A stretch of DNA of 64,000 nucleotides from Pandoraea eparura (GCF_902459725.1 NZ_CABPSH010000002.1:806001-870000), one strand, 5' to 3'; counted from the stretch's first letter, positions 45,973-55,761 are shown. Notes: generated by a model not told the origin, from the letters alone. Numbers and translations are program-made.

Positions 45973-46275
45973 TCAGCTACCGAAATACGTGCTGCCAGCC
46001 AGGGCGAGGTTGATGATCGACCCCGGGGTCGCGGCGGCCGCGACAGCGCCTGAGTTGGCGATCGACTTCGGATAGACCGAATCGTGTTGCTGCAGCAGAC
46101 CGGCTTGCTGGGCTTGCGCCAGTTCCTGACCGACCTGGGCGCGGCTCATCATGCTGGTTTGCGGCACCCACGAGAATTCCGACGGGCCGTCGAAGGCATC
46201 GCTGGCAAAAGCCGAACCGGCCGACACGGCCAACATGGCGGAAACCAAGGCTGAGGTAATAAGAGTGCGCTTCAT
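45973..46275 (-). CDS. DUF4148 small exported protein
   Basis: A 100-residue periplasmic protein: signal peptide 1-24 (cleavage after GSAFA), then the DUF4148 pattern MMSRAQVGQELAQAQQAGLL...VYP and a Gly/Ala-rich tail. Proteins with this motif are very numerous in Burkholderiaceae; function unknown. A strong AGGAG ribosome site precedes it, and a terminator follows. Upstream are two TTGTCGA direct repeats that may be promoter-linked. Confidence 0.8.
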   Translation of the reverse strand: MKRTLITSALVSAMLAVSAGSAFASDAFDGPSEFSWVPQTSMMSRAQVGQELAQAQQAGLLQQHDSVYPKSIANSGAVAAAATPGSIINLALAGSTYFGS

Positions 46276-46584
46276 GGTGTTTTCTCCTGTCTGTTTGAAA
46301 CGCGGCGATGTTCAATTCATCGTCGACAACTGCAGTCTATTGGCATCGACAATTGCAATAAAGACGATATTTGTCTATTTGTAATTTCTATTTCAGGAAT
46401 AATAAGCGCGACATACCCCACATCGAGCCTCAGCGCCCATGCGAGCCAGCCTCAGCAACGTTCGGGCGACGTGTGGGCAACCCGCGGGCGACGGCTGCGC
46501 ATCATGACGACAGAAGGGGAACGCCAGCGCGCGCGGGCGGGGATCGAGCGAGACCTACGTCGCTCGATTCCCGCCTGTGGCGTT
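46276..46584. other. Intergenic region upstream of the DUF4148 gene
   Basis: About 310 bp between the DUF4148 gene start and the uvrA 3' end. An AT-rich block at 46340-46410 is the likely promoter of the minus-strand DUF4148 gene, including two TTGTCGA repeats. No gene seen; a 75-codon plus-strand frame lacks a ribosome site and any recognisable feature. Confidence 0.4.
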
Positions 46585-46614
46585 TTGAGTGCGCTTGAGT
46601 GCGCTTGAGTGCGC
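46585..46614. repeat. 10-bp tandem repeat, three copies
   Basis: TTGAGTGCGC occurs three times head to tail without mismatch, followed by the related CAGTGGCCGAGTGCGTTAGTGGCCGAG at the very 3' end of uvrA. Probably slippage-made; it might vary between strains. Confidence 0.7.
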
Positions 46615-46629
46615 CAGTGGCCGAGTGCG

Positions 46630-49600
46630 TTAGTGGCCGAGCACCGGCTTGAGCGCGATGCCGGTGTGGCTTGCCGCGACCTGCGTCAGCGCATCCGGCG
46701 ACGTCGCGGCCACGACCGTCCCGCCGTCCTTGCCGCCCTCCGGTCCCATGTCGACGATCCAGTCCGCTTCGGCAATCACGTCGAGGTTGTGCTCGATGAC
46801 AACGACGGTATGCCCGCCGTTCACCAGCCGATGCAGCACATGGATCAGGCGCGCCACGTCCGCCATGTGAAGGCCCACCGTGGGCTCGTCGAGCACGTAC
46901 AGCGTGTGCGGCGTCCTCTGCCCGCGACGCGTGATGTCGTCGCGTACCTTGGTCAACTCCGTCACGAGCTTGATGCGCTGCGCCTCGCCCCCCGACAACG
47001 TCGGCGACGGCTGCCCCAGCGTGAGATAGCCGAGACCGACGTCCTGCATCAGTTGCAGCGGATGCGCAATGCTCGGCATCGACGCAAAGAACTCGACGGC
47101 TTCGTCGACCTCCATCGTCAGCACGTCGCCGATGCTCTTGCCGCGCCACGTGACGGCCAGCGTCTCGGCGTTGAACCGCTGACCGTGACAGACGTCGCAC
47201 AGCACCTTCACGTCGGCGAGGAAGCTCATGCCGATGGTGCGCACGCCCTGCCCCTCGCACGCCGGGCAACGGCCTTCACCCGTGTTGAACGAGAAGCGCG
47301 ACGCCGCATAGCCACGGGCGCGGGCTTCGAGCGTGTCGGCAAACAAGCGTCGAATCGTGTCCCAGAAGCCGATGTACGTGGCCGGACACGAGCGCGGCGT
47401 CTTGCCGATCGGCGTCTGATCGACTTCGAGCACGCGATCGATCGCCTCCCAGCCGGTCACCGACGTGCAGCCGTGCCATGCGTGCTCCACAGGACGCCGT
47501 GGTGTCTCCGGTGCCGCCACTGCCGCCGACGTCGCGCGCGGCTTGCCATCGGCCTTCACCACGTGACGCACGGTGCCCTTGCGGGCACGTCGCTCGGCAG
47601 GCGACGACAGCACCGAACGCCCTACCGCGTCGAGCAGGTTCGTCATCAGCACGTCGCGCGCCAGCGTCGATTTGCCCGACCCCGACACGCCGGTGATGGC
47701 GGTGAGTCTCGCCAACGGCAACGACGCCGTCACGTCCTTCAGGTTGTGGAGCGTGGCCCCATGCACCGTCAGCCAATTCGGCGGCACTGCCTCGGCACCC
47801 TTCGCGGGCGCCACGACCTCGCGGCGCGGATGGATCGGATGCTGCAACGGATGCGCCAGGAACTTGCCGGTCAGCGACTCGGGGTGCGAGGCCAGATCGG
47901 CGACGCTGCCCTGCGCGACCAGCGTGCCGCCGCGTTTGCCCGCGCCGGGACCGATATCGATGATGTGATCCGCGCGGCGAATCGTGTCTTCGTCGTGCTC
48001 GACCACCACCAGCGTGTTGCCCTGGTCGCCCAACTTGCGCAACGCGCCAAGCAGAATGCCGTTGTCGCGCGGGTGCAGGCCGATGGTCGGCTCGTCGAGC
48101 ACGTAGCAAACGCCTTGCAGATTGCTGCCGAGTTGCGCCGCCAGACGAATGCGCTGCGACTCGCCGCCCGACAGCGTCGGCGCCGCGCGATCGAGCGTGA
48201 GATAGCCGAGCCCGACTTCCTCGAGAAAGGCCAGACGCCCCTGGATCTCACTGATCAGATCGCGCGCGATGCTCGCCTCGCGACCGTGCAATTCGAGTCT
48301 TTCGATCCACTCGCGCACGTCGGTCACGGTCCACTGGGCAACGCCGGAGATCGCGTGATCGTCGAACGTCACCGCGCGCGCGACGCCATTGAGCCGCGCC
48401 CCGTGGCAATCCGGACACGGCTGATCGCCCACGCCCTCCGGCTCCTGCTCCTCCGACGGCAACGAATGCTCGCGCCCCCGGTTGTCCTGATTGAGCACGG
48501 TGTCGTCGAACGCCTCGCGCTGCTCGCGCGTGAGTGCCAGGCCCGTGCCCACGCACGTCTGACACCAGCCATGCTTGCTGTTGAACGAGAACATGCGCGG
48601 ATCGAGATCCGGATAGCTCGTGCCGCACACCGGGCAGGCACGCTTGACCGAAAACACCTCGATCTGGCCCACGCCTTCGCCCGGTTGTTCACGACTCATG
48701 GCGGCGCCAAGATCGTCGAGCGGCGCGAGCAGATGCATCACGCCCTTGCCTTGCTCGAGCGCCGTCGCCAACAGCGTGCGCAGCAAGCCTTCGCTTTCGG
48801 GCGTGACGATCACGTCGCCCACCGGCAGTTCGATGGTGTGCTCGCGGAATCGATCGAGCTTCGGCCACGGGTCGACCGGCAGGAACACGCCATCGACACG
48901 CAGATGCGAATGCCCGCGCGCCTTGGCCCACTTCGCCAGATCGGTGTAGATCCCCTTGCGGCCCACGACCAGTGGCGCGAGCAGCCCGACATGCTGGCCG
49001 CGCCGATCGCGCATCAGTTGCGCGACGATGGAATCGGGGCTTTGTGCCGTGACGGGCGAACCATCGTGAATGCAGTGCTGAATGCCGAGCTTCACGTACA
49101 GCAGACGCAGGAAATGCCAGACTTCAGTCGTCGTCGCCACGGTACTCTTGCGCCCGCCGCGCGAGAGGCGCTGCTCGATGGCGACCGTCGGGGGAATGCC
49201 GTACACGGCATCCACTTCCGGACGCCCCGCCGGTTGGACGATGGATCGCGCATAGGCGTTCAGCGATTCCAGATAACGGCGCTGCCCTTCATTGAACAGG
49301 ATGTCGAACGCCAGCGTCGACTTGCCCGATCCTGAAACACCGGTAATCACACTGAACTTGCCGCGCGGAATCGCGACGTCCAGCGCCTTCAGGTTGTGCT
49401 CGCGGGCGTTGACGATACGAATGTCGTCGCCGCCGGCCGGCTTGCGCTGCGCGCGTGCCGCACGCAAGGCGGTTTGCAGTGGCATGCCCGCGTCGCCGAC
49501 AGCGCTGGCCACCGTCACCGATTGGCCCGGCGCCACCACGGTGCGTTCATAGTCGGCAAGGGCGCGTCCGGTGTGCGATCCCTCGCACGCCACCACCTGC

Positions 49601-52515
49601 GCGAGCGTGCCTGCGCACAGCACTTCACCGCCGCCCTCGCCGCCTTCCGGCCCAAGGTCGATGATCCAGTCGGCCGCGCGCACCACGTCGAGATTGTGTT
49701 CGATGACGAGCAGCGAGTTGCCGCCGTCGAGCAGCTTGGCGAACGCGCGCATGAGCTTGGCGATGTCGTCGAAATGCAGCCCCGTCGTCGGCTCGTCGAA
49801 GATGAAGAGCCGGCCGCGATGCGCCACCTTCTGCCCGCTCGCCGTCTTCTTCTGCGCCGCTTCCGCCAGAAACCCCGCGAGCTTCAGGCGCTGCGCCTCG
49901 CCGCCCGAGAGCGTGGGCACCGGCTGGCCGAGCTTCACATATTCGAGCCCCACGTCGACGATCGGCTGCAAGACGCGCAACACGTCGCGATCCGACGAGA
50001 ACAGCTTCACCGCCTCGTTGACGGTCAGTTCGAGCACATCCGACACGCTCAGCTCGCGCATCGCCTCGCCGGGCACGGCACGCTGAATCTTCACGTCGAG
50101 CACTTCGGCGCGATAGCGCTTGCCGTCGCAATCGGGGCAACGCAGATACACGTCGCTCAGGAACTGCATCTCCACGTGTTCGAAGCCCGAGCCGCCACAC
50201 GTCGGGCAGCGCCCGTTGCCGGAGTTGAAGCTGAAGGTGCTCGCGTTGTAGCCGCGTTGCAGCGCCGCCGGCACCGCCGCAAACAGCTTTCGAATCTCGT
50301 CGAACGCGCCGACGTAGCTGGCCGGGTTCGACCGGGCCGTCTTGCCAATGGGCGACTGATCGACGAAGACCACGCCCGACAACTGTTCGGCGCCGATGAG
50401 TTCGTCGTGGGCCCCAGGGGCTTCGGTCGGGTCGCCGAAGTGACGCGCCAGCGCCGGGTTGAGGACGTCCTGCACCAGCGTCGATTTACCGGATCCGGAT
50501 ACGCCGGTCACGCACACGAGCCGCCCGAGCGGAATCTCGACGCTGACGTGCTTGAGGTTGTGTTCACGCGCACCGGTCAGTGTGAGGCGCGGCGTCGCGG
50601 CCTCGACCGGACGTGCACGCCAGTTCGACGCGTTCGCCACGTGCTTGCGTCCGCCCAGGTAGCTGCCGGTCAGCGTATCGGCACGACGCACCTCATCGGG
50701 CGTGCCGTCGAAGACGATCTGGCCGCCGCGCTCCCCCGGCCCCGGCCCCATGTCGATCAAACGGTCCGCAGCCAGCATCACCGCAGGATCGTGTTCGACC
50801 ACCACCAGCGTATTGCCCGCATCACGCAGGCGATGCATGGCGGCGACGATGCGGTCCATGTCGCGCGGATGCAGGCCGATACTCGGCTCGTCGAGCACGA
50901 AGAGCGTGTTGACGAGCGACGTGCCGAGCGCCGTCGTCAGATTGATACGCTGCACTTCGCCGCCCGAGAGCGTACGGCTCTGACGATCGAGCGTGAGGTA
51001 GCCGATGCCCACGTCGCACAGATACTTCAGCCGCGTGCCGATCTCGTCCTGCAACAGCTTGAGGGCATCGTCGAGCAAGCTTGACGGCAACGTGAGCGAA
51101 TCGAAGAACTGACGCACGCGCGAAATCGGCATGAGCATCAGGTCGTGCATGGTGAGGCCTGGCAGCGCTTCGAGCGACGCTCGCGACCACGCCACGCCGC
51201 GCGGCATGAAGCGTTGCGCGGGCGGCAGCACCGCGTCGGCATTCTCCTTCGAGCCAAGCCGCCACAGCAGGCCTTCCGTCTTCAGGCGAGCGCCGCCGCA
51301 GGTCTCACACGTGGTGTAACTGCGGTACTTCGAGAGCAGCACGCGAATGTGCATCTTGTACGCCTTCGACTCCAGATAGCCGAAGAAGCGGCGGATGCCG
51401 TACCACTGCTTGTTCCACTCGCCCTTCCAGTCGGGATCGCCTTCGATGACCCACTCGCGATGCGCGGGCGAGAGTTTCGACCACGGCGTATCGCGCGGAA
51501 TGCCCGCCTTGCCCGCGTACTCGAGCAAGTCGGCCTGAATCTCTTTCCACGCGGGGGTCTGGATGGTCTTGATCGCGCCGCCGCGCAGCGTCTTGCGCTC
51601 GTCCGGAATCACCAGACCGAGGTCGACGCCGATCACGCGGCCGAACCCGCGACAGGCTTCGCACGCCCCGTAGGCAGAGTTGAACGAGAAGAGCGCCGGT
51701 TGCGGATCGGCGTAATGCAGGTCGCTGTCGGGGCAGTGCAGATCCTGCGAATAGCGCCAGATATCGGGCTCGCCCTCGTCGGCCAGCACGTACACGTTCA
51801 CCCGGCCGCGACCGCGCTTGAGCGACGCTTCGATGGCTTCCATCGCACGCGCCTTCTCGGTGTTCTGCAAGCGAAACCGGTCGGCGACCACATCGAGCAC
51901 CTTGCGCGTGCCGTCTGCCGACGCGACTTCGCGTTCGGCCTGCACGCGCGTATAGCCCGACGCCGAGAGCCATTGCTCGACCTCGTCGGCCGTGACACTG
52001 CCCGGCAATTCGACCGGGAACGTGACGACCAGGCGCGGATCGCCCGGCGCGGTGCGCGCCATCAGGTCGGCGTAGATCGTCTCGGGGGTGTCGTGGCGCA
52101 CCGGCTGAGCGGTCTCGCGATCGAACAGCGCCGCCGCGCGGGCGAACAGCAGCTTGAGGTGGTCGTTGAGTTCGGTCATCGTGCCGACCGTCGAGCGCGA
52201 ACTGCGCACGGGGTTGGTCTGATCGATGGCGATGGCCGGCGGCACGCCTTCCACGTGATCGACCTGCGGGCGATCCATGCGGTCGAGGAACTGGCGGGCG
52301 TAAGCACTGAAGGTCTCGACATAGCGGCGCTGGCCTTCGGCGAACAGCGTGTCGAAGACCAGGCTCGACTTGCCGGAACCGGACGGGCCGGTCACGACGG
52401 TCATCTCACCGGTCTGGAGATCGATGTCGAGATTCTTGAGGTTGTGCTGACGGGCACCACGAATACGAATGGCGTGGCTGGACGACGGGTCGGGTTTCGA
52501 GGATGAGGTATCCAC
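46630..52515 (-). CDS. uvrA: Double-length UvrA excinuclease ABC subunit A
   Basis: A 1,961-residue ATPase that looks like two UvrA proteins joined head to tail (normal UvrA is about 940 residues). Each half has two ABC ATPase units: Walker A sites lie near residues 43 (GPSGSGKSS), 672 (GVSGSGKST), 1062 and 1608, with LSGGE signatures and DEPSIGLHP or DEPTTGLH Walker B segments. Zn-finger cysteines (CETCGGARL; CPTCGGSGF with CPDCDGKR; CPVCGTSYPDLD; CPACEGQG) are present. UvrA acts as a dimer that finds DNA damage, so this may be a one-chain dimer. Long UvrA of this kind is known in Burkholderiales, usually beside a normal uvrA elsewhere. Start GTG at 52515; a LexA box lies 139 bp upstream. 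Confidence 0.93.
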   Translation of the reverse strand: MDTSSSKPDPSSSHAIRIRGARQHNLKNLDIDLQTGEMTVVTGPSGSGKSSLVFDTLFAEGQRRYVETFSAYARQFLDRMDRPQVDHVEGVPPAIAIDQTNPVRSSRSTVGTMTELNDHLKLLFARAAALFDRETAQPVRHDTPETIYADLMARTAPGDPRLVVTFPVELPGSVTADEVEQWLSASGYTRVQAEREVASADGTRKVLDVVADRFRLQNTEKARAMEAIEASLKRGRGRVNVYVLADEGEPDIWRYSQDLHCPDSDLHYADPQPALFSFNSAYGACEACRGFGRVIGVDLGLVIPDERKTLRGGAIKTIQTPAWKEIQADLLEYAGKAGIPRDTPWSKLSPAHREWVIEGDPDWKGEWNKQWYGIRRFFGYLESKAYKMHIRVLLSKYRSYTTCETCGGARLKTEGLLWRLGSKENADAVLPPAQRFMPRGVAWSRASLEALPGLTMHDLMLMPISRVRQFFDSLTLPSSLLDDALKLLQDEIGTRLKYLCDVGIGYLTLDRQSRTLSGGEVQRINLTTALGTSLVNTLFVLDEPSIGLHPRDMDRIVAAMHRLRDAGNTLVVVEHDPAVMLAADRLIDMGPGPGERGGQIVFDGTPDEVRRADTLTGSYLGGRKHVANASNWRARPVEAATPRLTLTGAREHNLKHVSVEIPLGRLVCVTGVSGSGKSTLVQDVLNPALARHFGDPTEAPGAHDELIGAEQLSGVVFVDQSPIGKTARSNPASYVGAFDEIRKLFAAVPAALQRGYNASTFSFNSGNGRCPTCGGSGFEHVEMQFLSDVYLRCPDCDGKRYRAEVLDVKIQRAVPGEAMRELSVSDVLELTVNEAVKLFSSDRDVLRVLQPIVDVGLEYVKLGQPVPTLSGGEAQRLKLAGFLAEAAQKKTASGQKVAHRGRLFIFDEPTTGLHFDDIAKLMRAFAKLLDGGNSLLVIEHNLDVVRAADWIIDLGPEGGEGGGEVLCAGTLAQVVACEGSHTGRALADYERTVVAPGQSVTVASAVGDAGMPLQTALRAARAQRKPAGGDDIRIVNAREHNLKALDVAIPRGKFSVITGVSGSGKSTLAFDILFNEGQRRYLESLNAYARSIVQPAGRPEVDAVYGIPPTVAIEQRLSRGGRKSTVATTTEVWHFLRLLYVKLGIQHCIHDGSPVTAQSPDSIVAQLMRDRRGQHVGLLAPLVVGRKGIYTDLAKWAKARGHSHLRVDGVFLPVDPWPKLDRFREHTIELPVGDVIVTPESEGLLRTLLATALEQGKGVMHLLAPLDDLGAAMSREQPGEGVGQIEVFSVKRACPVCGTSYPDLDPRMFSFNSKHGWCQTCVGTGLALTREQREAFDDTVLNQDNRGREHSLPSEEQEPEGVGDQPCPDCHGARLNGVARAVTFDDHAISGVAQWTVTDVREWIERLELHGREASIARDLISEIQGRLAFLEEVGLGYLTLDRAAPTLSGGESQRIRLAAQLGSNLQGVCYVLDEPTIGLHPRDNGILLGALRKLGDQGNTLVVVEHDEDTIRRADHIIDIGPGAGKRGGTLVAQGSVADLASHPESLTGKFLAHPLQHPIHPRREVVAPAKGAEAVPPNWLTVHGATLHNLKDVTASLPLARLTAITGVSGSGKSTLARDVLMTNLLDAVGRSVLSSPAERRARKGTVRHVVKADGKPRATSAAVAAPETPRRPVEHAWHGCTSVTGWEAIDRVLEVDQTPIGKTPRSCPATYIGFWDTIRRLFADTLEARARGYAASRFSFNTGEGRCPACEGQGVRTIGMSFLADVKVLCDVCHGQRFNAETLAVTWRGKSIGDVLTMEVDEAVEFFASMPSIAHPLQLMQDVGLGYLTLGQPSPTLSGGEAQRIKLVTELTKVRDDITRRGQRTPHTLYVLDEPTVGLHMADVARLIHVLHRLVNGGHTVVVIEHNLDVIAEADWIVDMGPEGGKDGGTVVAATSPDALTQVAASHTGIALKPVLGH

Positions 52516-52653
52516 TGGATCAGGGCCGCTTGGTTGACGATGAACAGCGTGACGTCTGACAGCGCGCGTGCGCGCCTCGGGGAAGCTACTGTATCAGGCC
52601 GATACGACAGTCGCTGACAGCATCGACGCATCGCTCGGCTTGACGCGATTGTA

Positions 52654-52669
52654 CTGTATATTTGTACAG
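52654..52669. promoter_or_regulatory. LexA (SOS) box upstream of uvrA
   Basis: CTGTATATTTGTACAG fits the LexA consensus CTGT-N8-ACAG in the 383-bp divergent gap between uvrA and the NlpC/P60 gene. On the minus strand a TACAAT -10-like sequence follows at once, so LexA would block uvrA transcription; damage induction is expected. The rest of this gap has no gene. Confidence 0.85.
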
Positions 52670-52898
52670 CATTCACGCCACCCCCGAAGGCGCCGCCGCG
52701 CCTCGCCGTATGCGTCGTCGCGCACCTCAATTTGGCGCCCGTGTCGATGGAGTAGCATGACGGCATCCGGACTCTCTCCCGCACACCATGGGTGCCTTCC
52801 TTGCGGCGCGCAGCCTCATCCTGCGCGCTACGTTGTCCGCCGCTTTGTCCGCTACGTTGTCGGCCACTTCGACGGCCACTTCGTCCGTCGCTCAGGTC

Positions 52899-54503
52899 AT
52901 GCGCATCACGCGACTTCGCGCCTTGGGCGCCCCTCGGCGCGCCACCGTCCGCCTTGCCGGTCTGACCTCGCTGCTGCCGCTCGTCATGCTCGCCGCGTGC
53001 GCGGGCGCACCGCAACCGCCCACGACGTCCGCGCCGGCGGCGACCGCCACCGCGGCGCGCTACAACATCAGCCGCTTCCCCATTGCGCATTACGACCAGG
53101 ACGTCGATCACTGGATCCGGCCCGACGCGCCCGGCTACGATCGGCCGCTGCTCTCGGCGAAAGAGCAGGCGCGTCGTTTCGAGGCCTTCCGCGCACGCTA
53201 CTTCGGCACGGCGCCGCGTGACCCGTCGCCATGGAACGGCATGTGGCTGTCGACGTCGCTGCTGAGCGCGGACGGCGTGCAGCAGATTGCCGATTCGCAG
53301 GCGCGGCGCGCCAGACGGTTCGATAACGGCGAGCCCGGGGTTGCCAAGACCTATGGCGAGAACTTCCATGCACACACATCATCGTGGATCCGCGCCATCG
53401 AAGCCAACATGGGGCTGGCCCAACTCGACGCCGATCAGGCCGGTGGGCAATACGATCCGCGCCGTCGCGGCATCACCGTCGACAATGCGCTGGTGCGCCA
53501 GCTCCCCACGCAGGATCCGGCGTTCTATGATTTCCATCAGGCAGGCGAAGGCTATCCGTTCGATGCGCTGCAGGATTCCGCGCTGCGTCCCGGCACGCCG
53601 GTCTACACGCTCGCGCGCAGCGTTGACGGCGCGTGGCTGCTCGTCTATTCGCCGGATCTGATCGGCTGGGTCGACGCCCGCACCGTGGCTACGGTCGACG
53701 AGCATTTCATCGCCACGTGGCGTGACACGGCACAGCGCAGCCTCGGCGCGATCGTTCGCGCCGACGTGGTCCTGGCCGACACGCCGCCCGGCACGACCGC
53801 GCCCATTTACCGGACGTTTGCACCGATCGGCACGGTGCTGCCGATGATGCTGCGCGACGGGCAACCGGTAGCGATGTTCCCCGTGGCCGACATCCGGCGT
53901 CAGGCGCACATCCACACGACCGCGCTCGACGCCTCGACCCTGGTGCCGATGCCGTGGACGATCACGCCGCGCCACATGGCGCAGGTGATGAAGCAACTGA
54001 TCGGGCGTCCGTATGGCTGGGGCAACACGCTGTTCTACAACGATTGCTCGGCCGAGACGCGCAGTCTCTTCGCCCCCTTCGGCGTGTGGCTGCCGCGCCA
54101 TTCGTCGGATCAGTTGCGCGCGGGCGTGCGCACCGACCTGCGCGCCGCCGATATCGACACTCGGCTGCGCACGCTGGCGGAACGCGGCCGTGCGCTGATG
54201 ACGCTGATCCATATCAACGGGCACATCATGCTGTACCTGGGCAATGCGCAGCACGACGGCGAAAGCGTGCCGATGACCTATCAGAACGTGTGGGGTCTGT
54301 CGCCGGCGGATAACAGTCGTCGCAATGTCATCGGCGGCTCGGTGATTTTGCCGTTGCTCAAGACCTATCCGGAAGATCCCGAGGCGCGCTCGCTTGCGGG
54401 CAAGTCGCTGTTCGAGATCAGCGTGATCGGCAGCGAGACATCTGCCAGTGGAGACGCGGCACGCTTACCGAGCACGGATACCCCGGACGAGATGCCGCAG
54501 TAA
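52899..54503 (+). CDS. SH3 and NlpC/P60 domain lipoprotein, cell-wall peptidase
   Basis: A 534-residue envelope protein likely to cut peptide stems of peptidoglycan. The N-terminus is a lipoprotein signal with lipobox LAAC (about 29-32), followed by an SH3-type N-terminal module typical of the YkfC-like group (about 80-300) and a C-terminal NlpC/P60 domain. The catalytic Cys is in FYNDCSAETRSLF (about residue 382) and a His in HINGHIMLYLG (about 440), with RPYGWGNT before it. A longer start at 52788 gives an unusual N-terminus; the ATG at 52899 was preferred because it places the lipobox correctly. Its divergent neighbour is SOS-controlled uvrA. Confidence 0.87.
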   Translation: MRITRLRALGAPRRATVRLAGLTSLLPLVMLAACAGAPQPPTTSAPAATATAARYNISRFPIAHYDQDVDHWIRPDAPGYDRPLLSAKEQARRFEAFRARYFGTAPRDPSPWNGMWLSTSLLSADGVQQIADSQARRARRFDNGEPGVAKTYGENFHAHTSSWIRAIEANMGLAQLDADQAGGQYDPRRRGITVDNALVRQLPTQDPAFYDFHQAGEGYPFDALQDSALRPGTPVYTLARSVDGAWLLVYSPDLIGWVDARTVATVDEHFIATWRDTAQRSLGAIVRADVVLADTPPGTTAPIYRTFAPIGTVLPMMLRDGQPVAMFPVADIRRQAHIHTTALDASTLVPMPWTITPRHMAQVMKQLIGRPYGWGNTLFYNDCSAETRSLFAPFGVWLPRHSSDQLRAGVRTDLRAADIDTRLRTLAERGRALMTLIHINGHIMLYLGNAQHDGESVPMTYQNVWGLSPADNSRRNVIGGSVILPLLKTYPEDPEARSLAGKSLFEISVIGSETSASGDAARLPSTDTPDEMPQ

Positions 54504-54593
54504 AGCGACGTCCGGCCCGCGTGCCGAAAGCCTATACGACGCTTACGCGCCGGCGCCGGCATAGGCATAGGCATAAGCGTGGGCGTGGGCGAA

Positions 54594-55253
54594 TCACTGC
54601 CGAATCAGCGCCATCGCACAATCGAGCACGGTACGCTTGAGATCGGCCATGCCTTCGGGGGGCAGGAACGGTCCCATCATGTGGCGATACGACACTGTCT
54701 TGCTGATGGCCGACGTCAGCATGAAGAACATCACGTCGGCGTCCTGCACGGGGCGCTTCTGCGCGTCGAGCCAGTCGGCTACGAGCGGCACCATCGCATC
54801 GCGATACGGACGCACCAGTCGCTGCGTGATGATGTCGAGCCGCTCGCCTTCTTCGGTCGCCGCTGTCGAGAAGAACATGCCGATGTCCGGATTCTCGAAG
54901 ACCGCTTCCACGAACAACCGTACCGCCTGTTCGAGGCGCTCGGCGGGATCGTGCGGCGCGTGCCGCAGCGCGAGCGTCTGCTCGATCATCGAGCGCGTGA
55001 GCGTCGCGATCTGATCGACGACCGCGACCCACAGCGCTTCCTTCGAGCCGAAGTGGTGCGAGATCAGGGCCGCGTCGACCCCGGACGCCTCCGCGATCTG
55101 CCGCACGCTGCTCGCATAGAAACCGCGCTGCGCGAAGATGCGGCGGGCGTTGAGCAACAACGCGTCGGCGCCATGCGTGCAGTTGCACGTGGGACGCCCA
55201 CGTGTGCGTTTGCGGGGGGAATCGACGGGCGAGACAGCTTTGTTGGGAGTCAT
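54594..55253 (-). CDS. TetR/AcrR family transcriptional regulator
   Basis: A 219-residue repressor: an HTH at about 35-85 (ARRIFAQRGFYASSVRQIAEASGVDAALISHHFGSKE) and a C-terminal ligand domain of the CecR-like type. An unusual N-terminal tail of about 25 basic residues (RKRTRGRPTC) precedes it, and the ATG at 55253 was chosen over one 26 codons upstream. It is divergent from the truncated NADH dehydrogenase gene, and a dyad in between may be its operator. A short GGCATA repeat lies after its 3' end. Confidence 0.87.
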   Translation of the reverse strand: MTPNKAVSPVDSPRKRTRGRPTCNCTHGADALLLNARRIFAQRGFYASSVRQIAEASGVDAALISHHFGSKEALWVAVVDQIATLTRSMIEQTLALRHAPHDPAERLEQAVRLFVEAVFENPDIGMFFSTAATEEGERLDIITQRLVRPYRDAMVPLVADWLDAQKRPVQDADVMFFMLTSAISKTVSYRHMMGPFLPPEGMADLKRTVLDCAMALIRQ

Positions 55254-55338
55254 GGAGCGTTGGGTGAGTCGAATGCACGACAGCAATGCGCCAAGTCTAC
55301 CCGACCCGAACGCCCCTGCCTGCCCAGACAATTGCCAT

Positions 55339-55392
55339 TTGACACGTCGGGGCCACGCTCGCTATTATGCGCTTATTCATCACTTGTTGAAT
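55339..55392 (+). promoter_or_regulatory. Strong sigma70 promoter and TetR-type operator
   Basis: TTGACA (55339-55344), an 18-bp spacer, then TATTAT (55363-55368): close to consensus. Just downstream is ATTCA-N8-TGAAT (55375-55392), a dyad that could bind the divergent TetR repressor. Both serve the gene starting at 55409. Confidence 0.7.
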
Positions 55393-55408
55393 TTGGCATT
55401 TCCCCCAA

Positions 55409-55759
55409 ATGTCTCGCGCAAACCGAATCGTGATTGTCGGTGGCGGTATCGCCGGCCTGAAGCTGGCAACGCGTCTGGGCCGCCATCTTGGCGCGTGGCT
55501 CGCGGGCCGCGCGATTCCGCCGTTCGTCTACCGCGATCCGGGCGCGTCGGTATCGCTCTCCGGCTACAACGCGTTTGGCGCGCTTGGCCGATTCGGATTT
55601 CTCAAAGGTGGCATCGTGCGCGGACGCTTTGCGCAATGGCGCCACGCCATGTTGTACCGGCGCCATCAGCATGCGCTGCACGGGTTCGCCCGCGCGACGG
55701 TGCTGTTGGGCGCGGAAAAACTCGGCGGCCTTCGCGGGCCGCGTACCCGGCTGGCCTGA
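55409..55759 (+). pseudogene. Type II NADH dehydrogenase remnant with in-frame internal deletion
   Basis: A 116-codon frame that begins like a type II NADH:quinone oxidoreductase (MSRANRIVIVGGGIAGLKLATRLG, the FAD-binding GxGxxG) and then, after residue 28, jumps to the C-terminal part of that family (FVYRDPGASVSLSGYNAFG, RFGFLKGGIVRGRFAQ, MLYRRHQHALHGF). Some 300 residues, including the rest of the FAD site and the NADH domain, are missing, so dehydrogenase activity is impossible. Yet there is no stop or frameshift, the promoter is excellent, and the stop lies 2 bp before the next ATG. It is either a decaying gene or a re-used membrane-binding fragment. Confidence 0.8.
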
Positions 55760-55761
55760 CC

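Noticed and set aside
46609-49335. 908-codon plus-strand frame opposite uvrA, with similar ones at 49396-51084 and 51145-52506
   Set aside because: All three are antisense to the UvrA reading frame and have the Arg/His-rich look of shadow frames; UvrA itself has every expected motif.
52788-52898. Longer N-terminus (37 residues) of the NlpC/P60 lipoprotein
   Set aside because: It would add an odd Ser/Ala/Thr-rich tail before a lipoprotein signal and would move the lipobox too far from the start.
55138-55761. Single fused gene from 55138 to 56238 covering the DUF3331 protein
   Set aside because: The upstream part overlaps the TetR gene antisense and the NADH dehydrogenase remnant in another frame; only the part from 55762 looks like DUF3331 protein.
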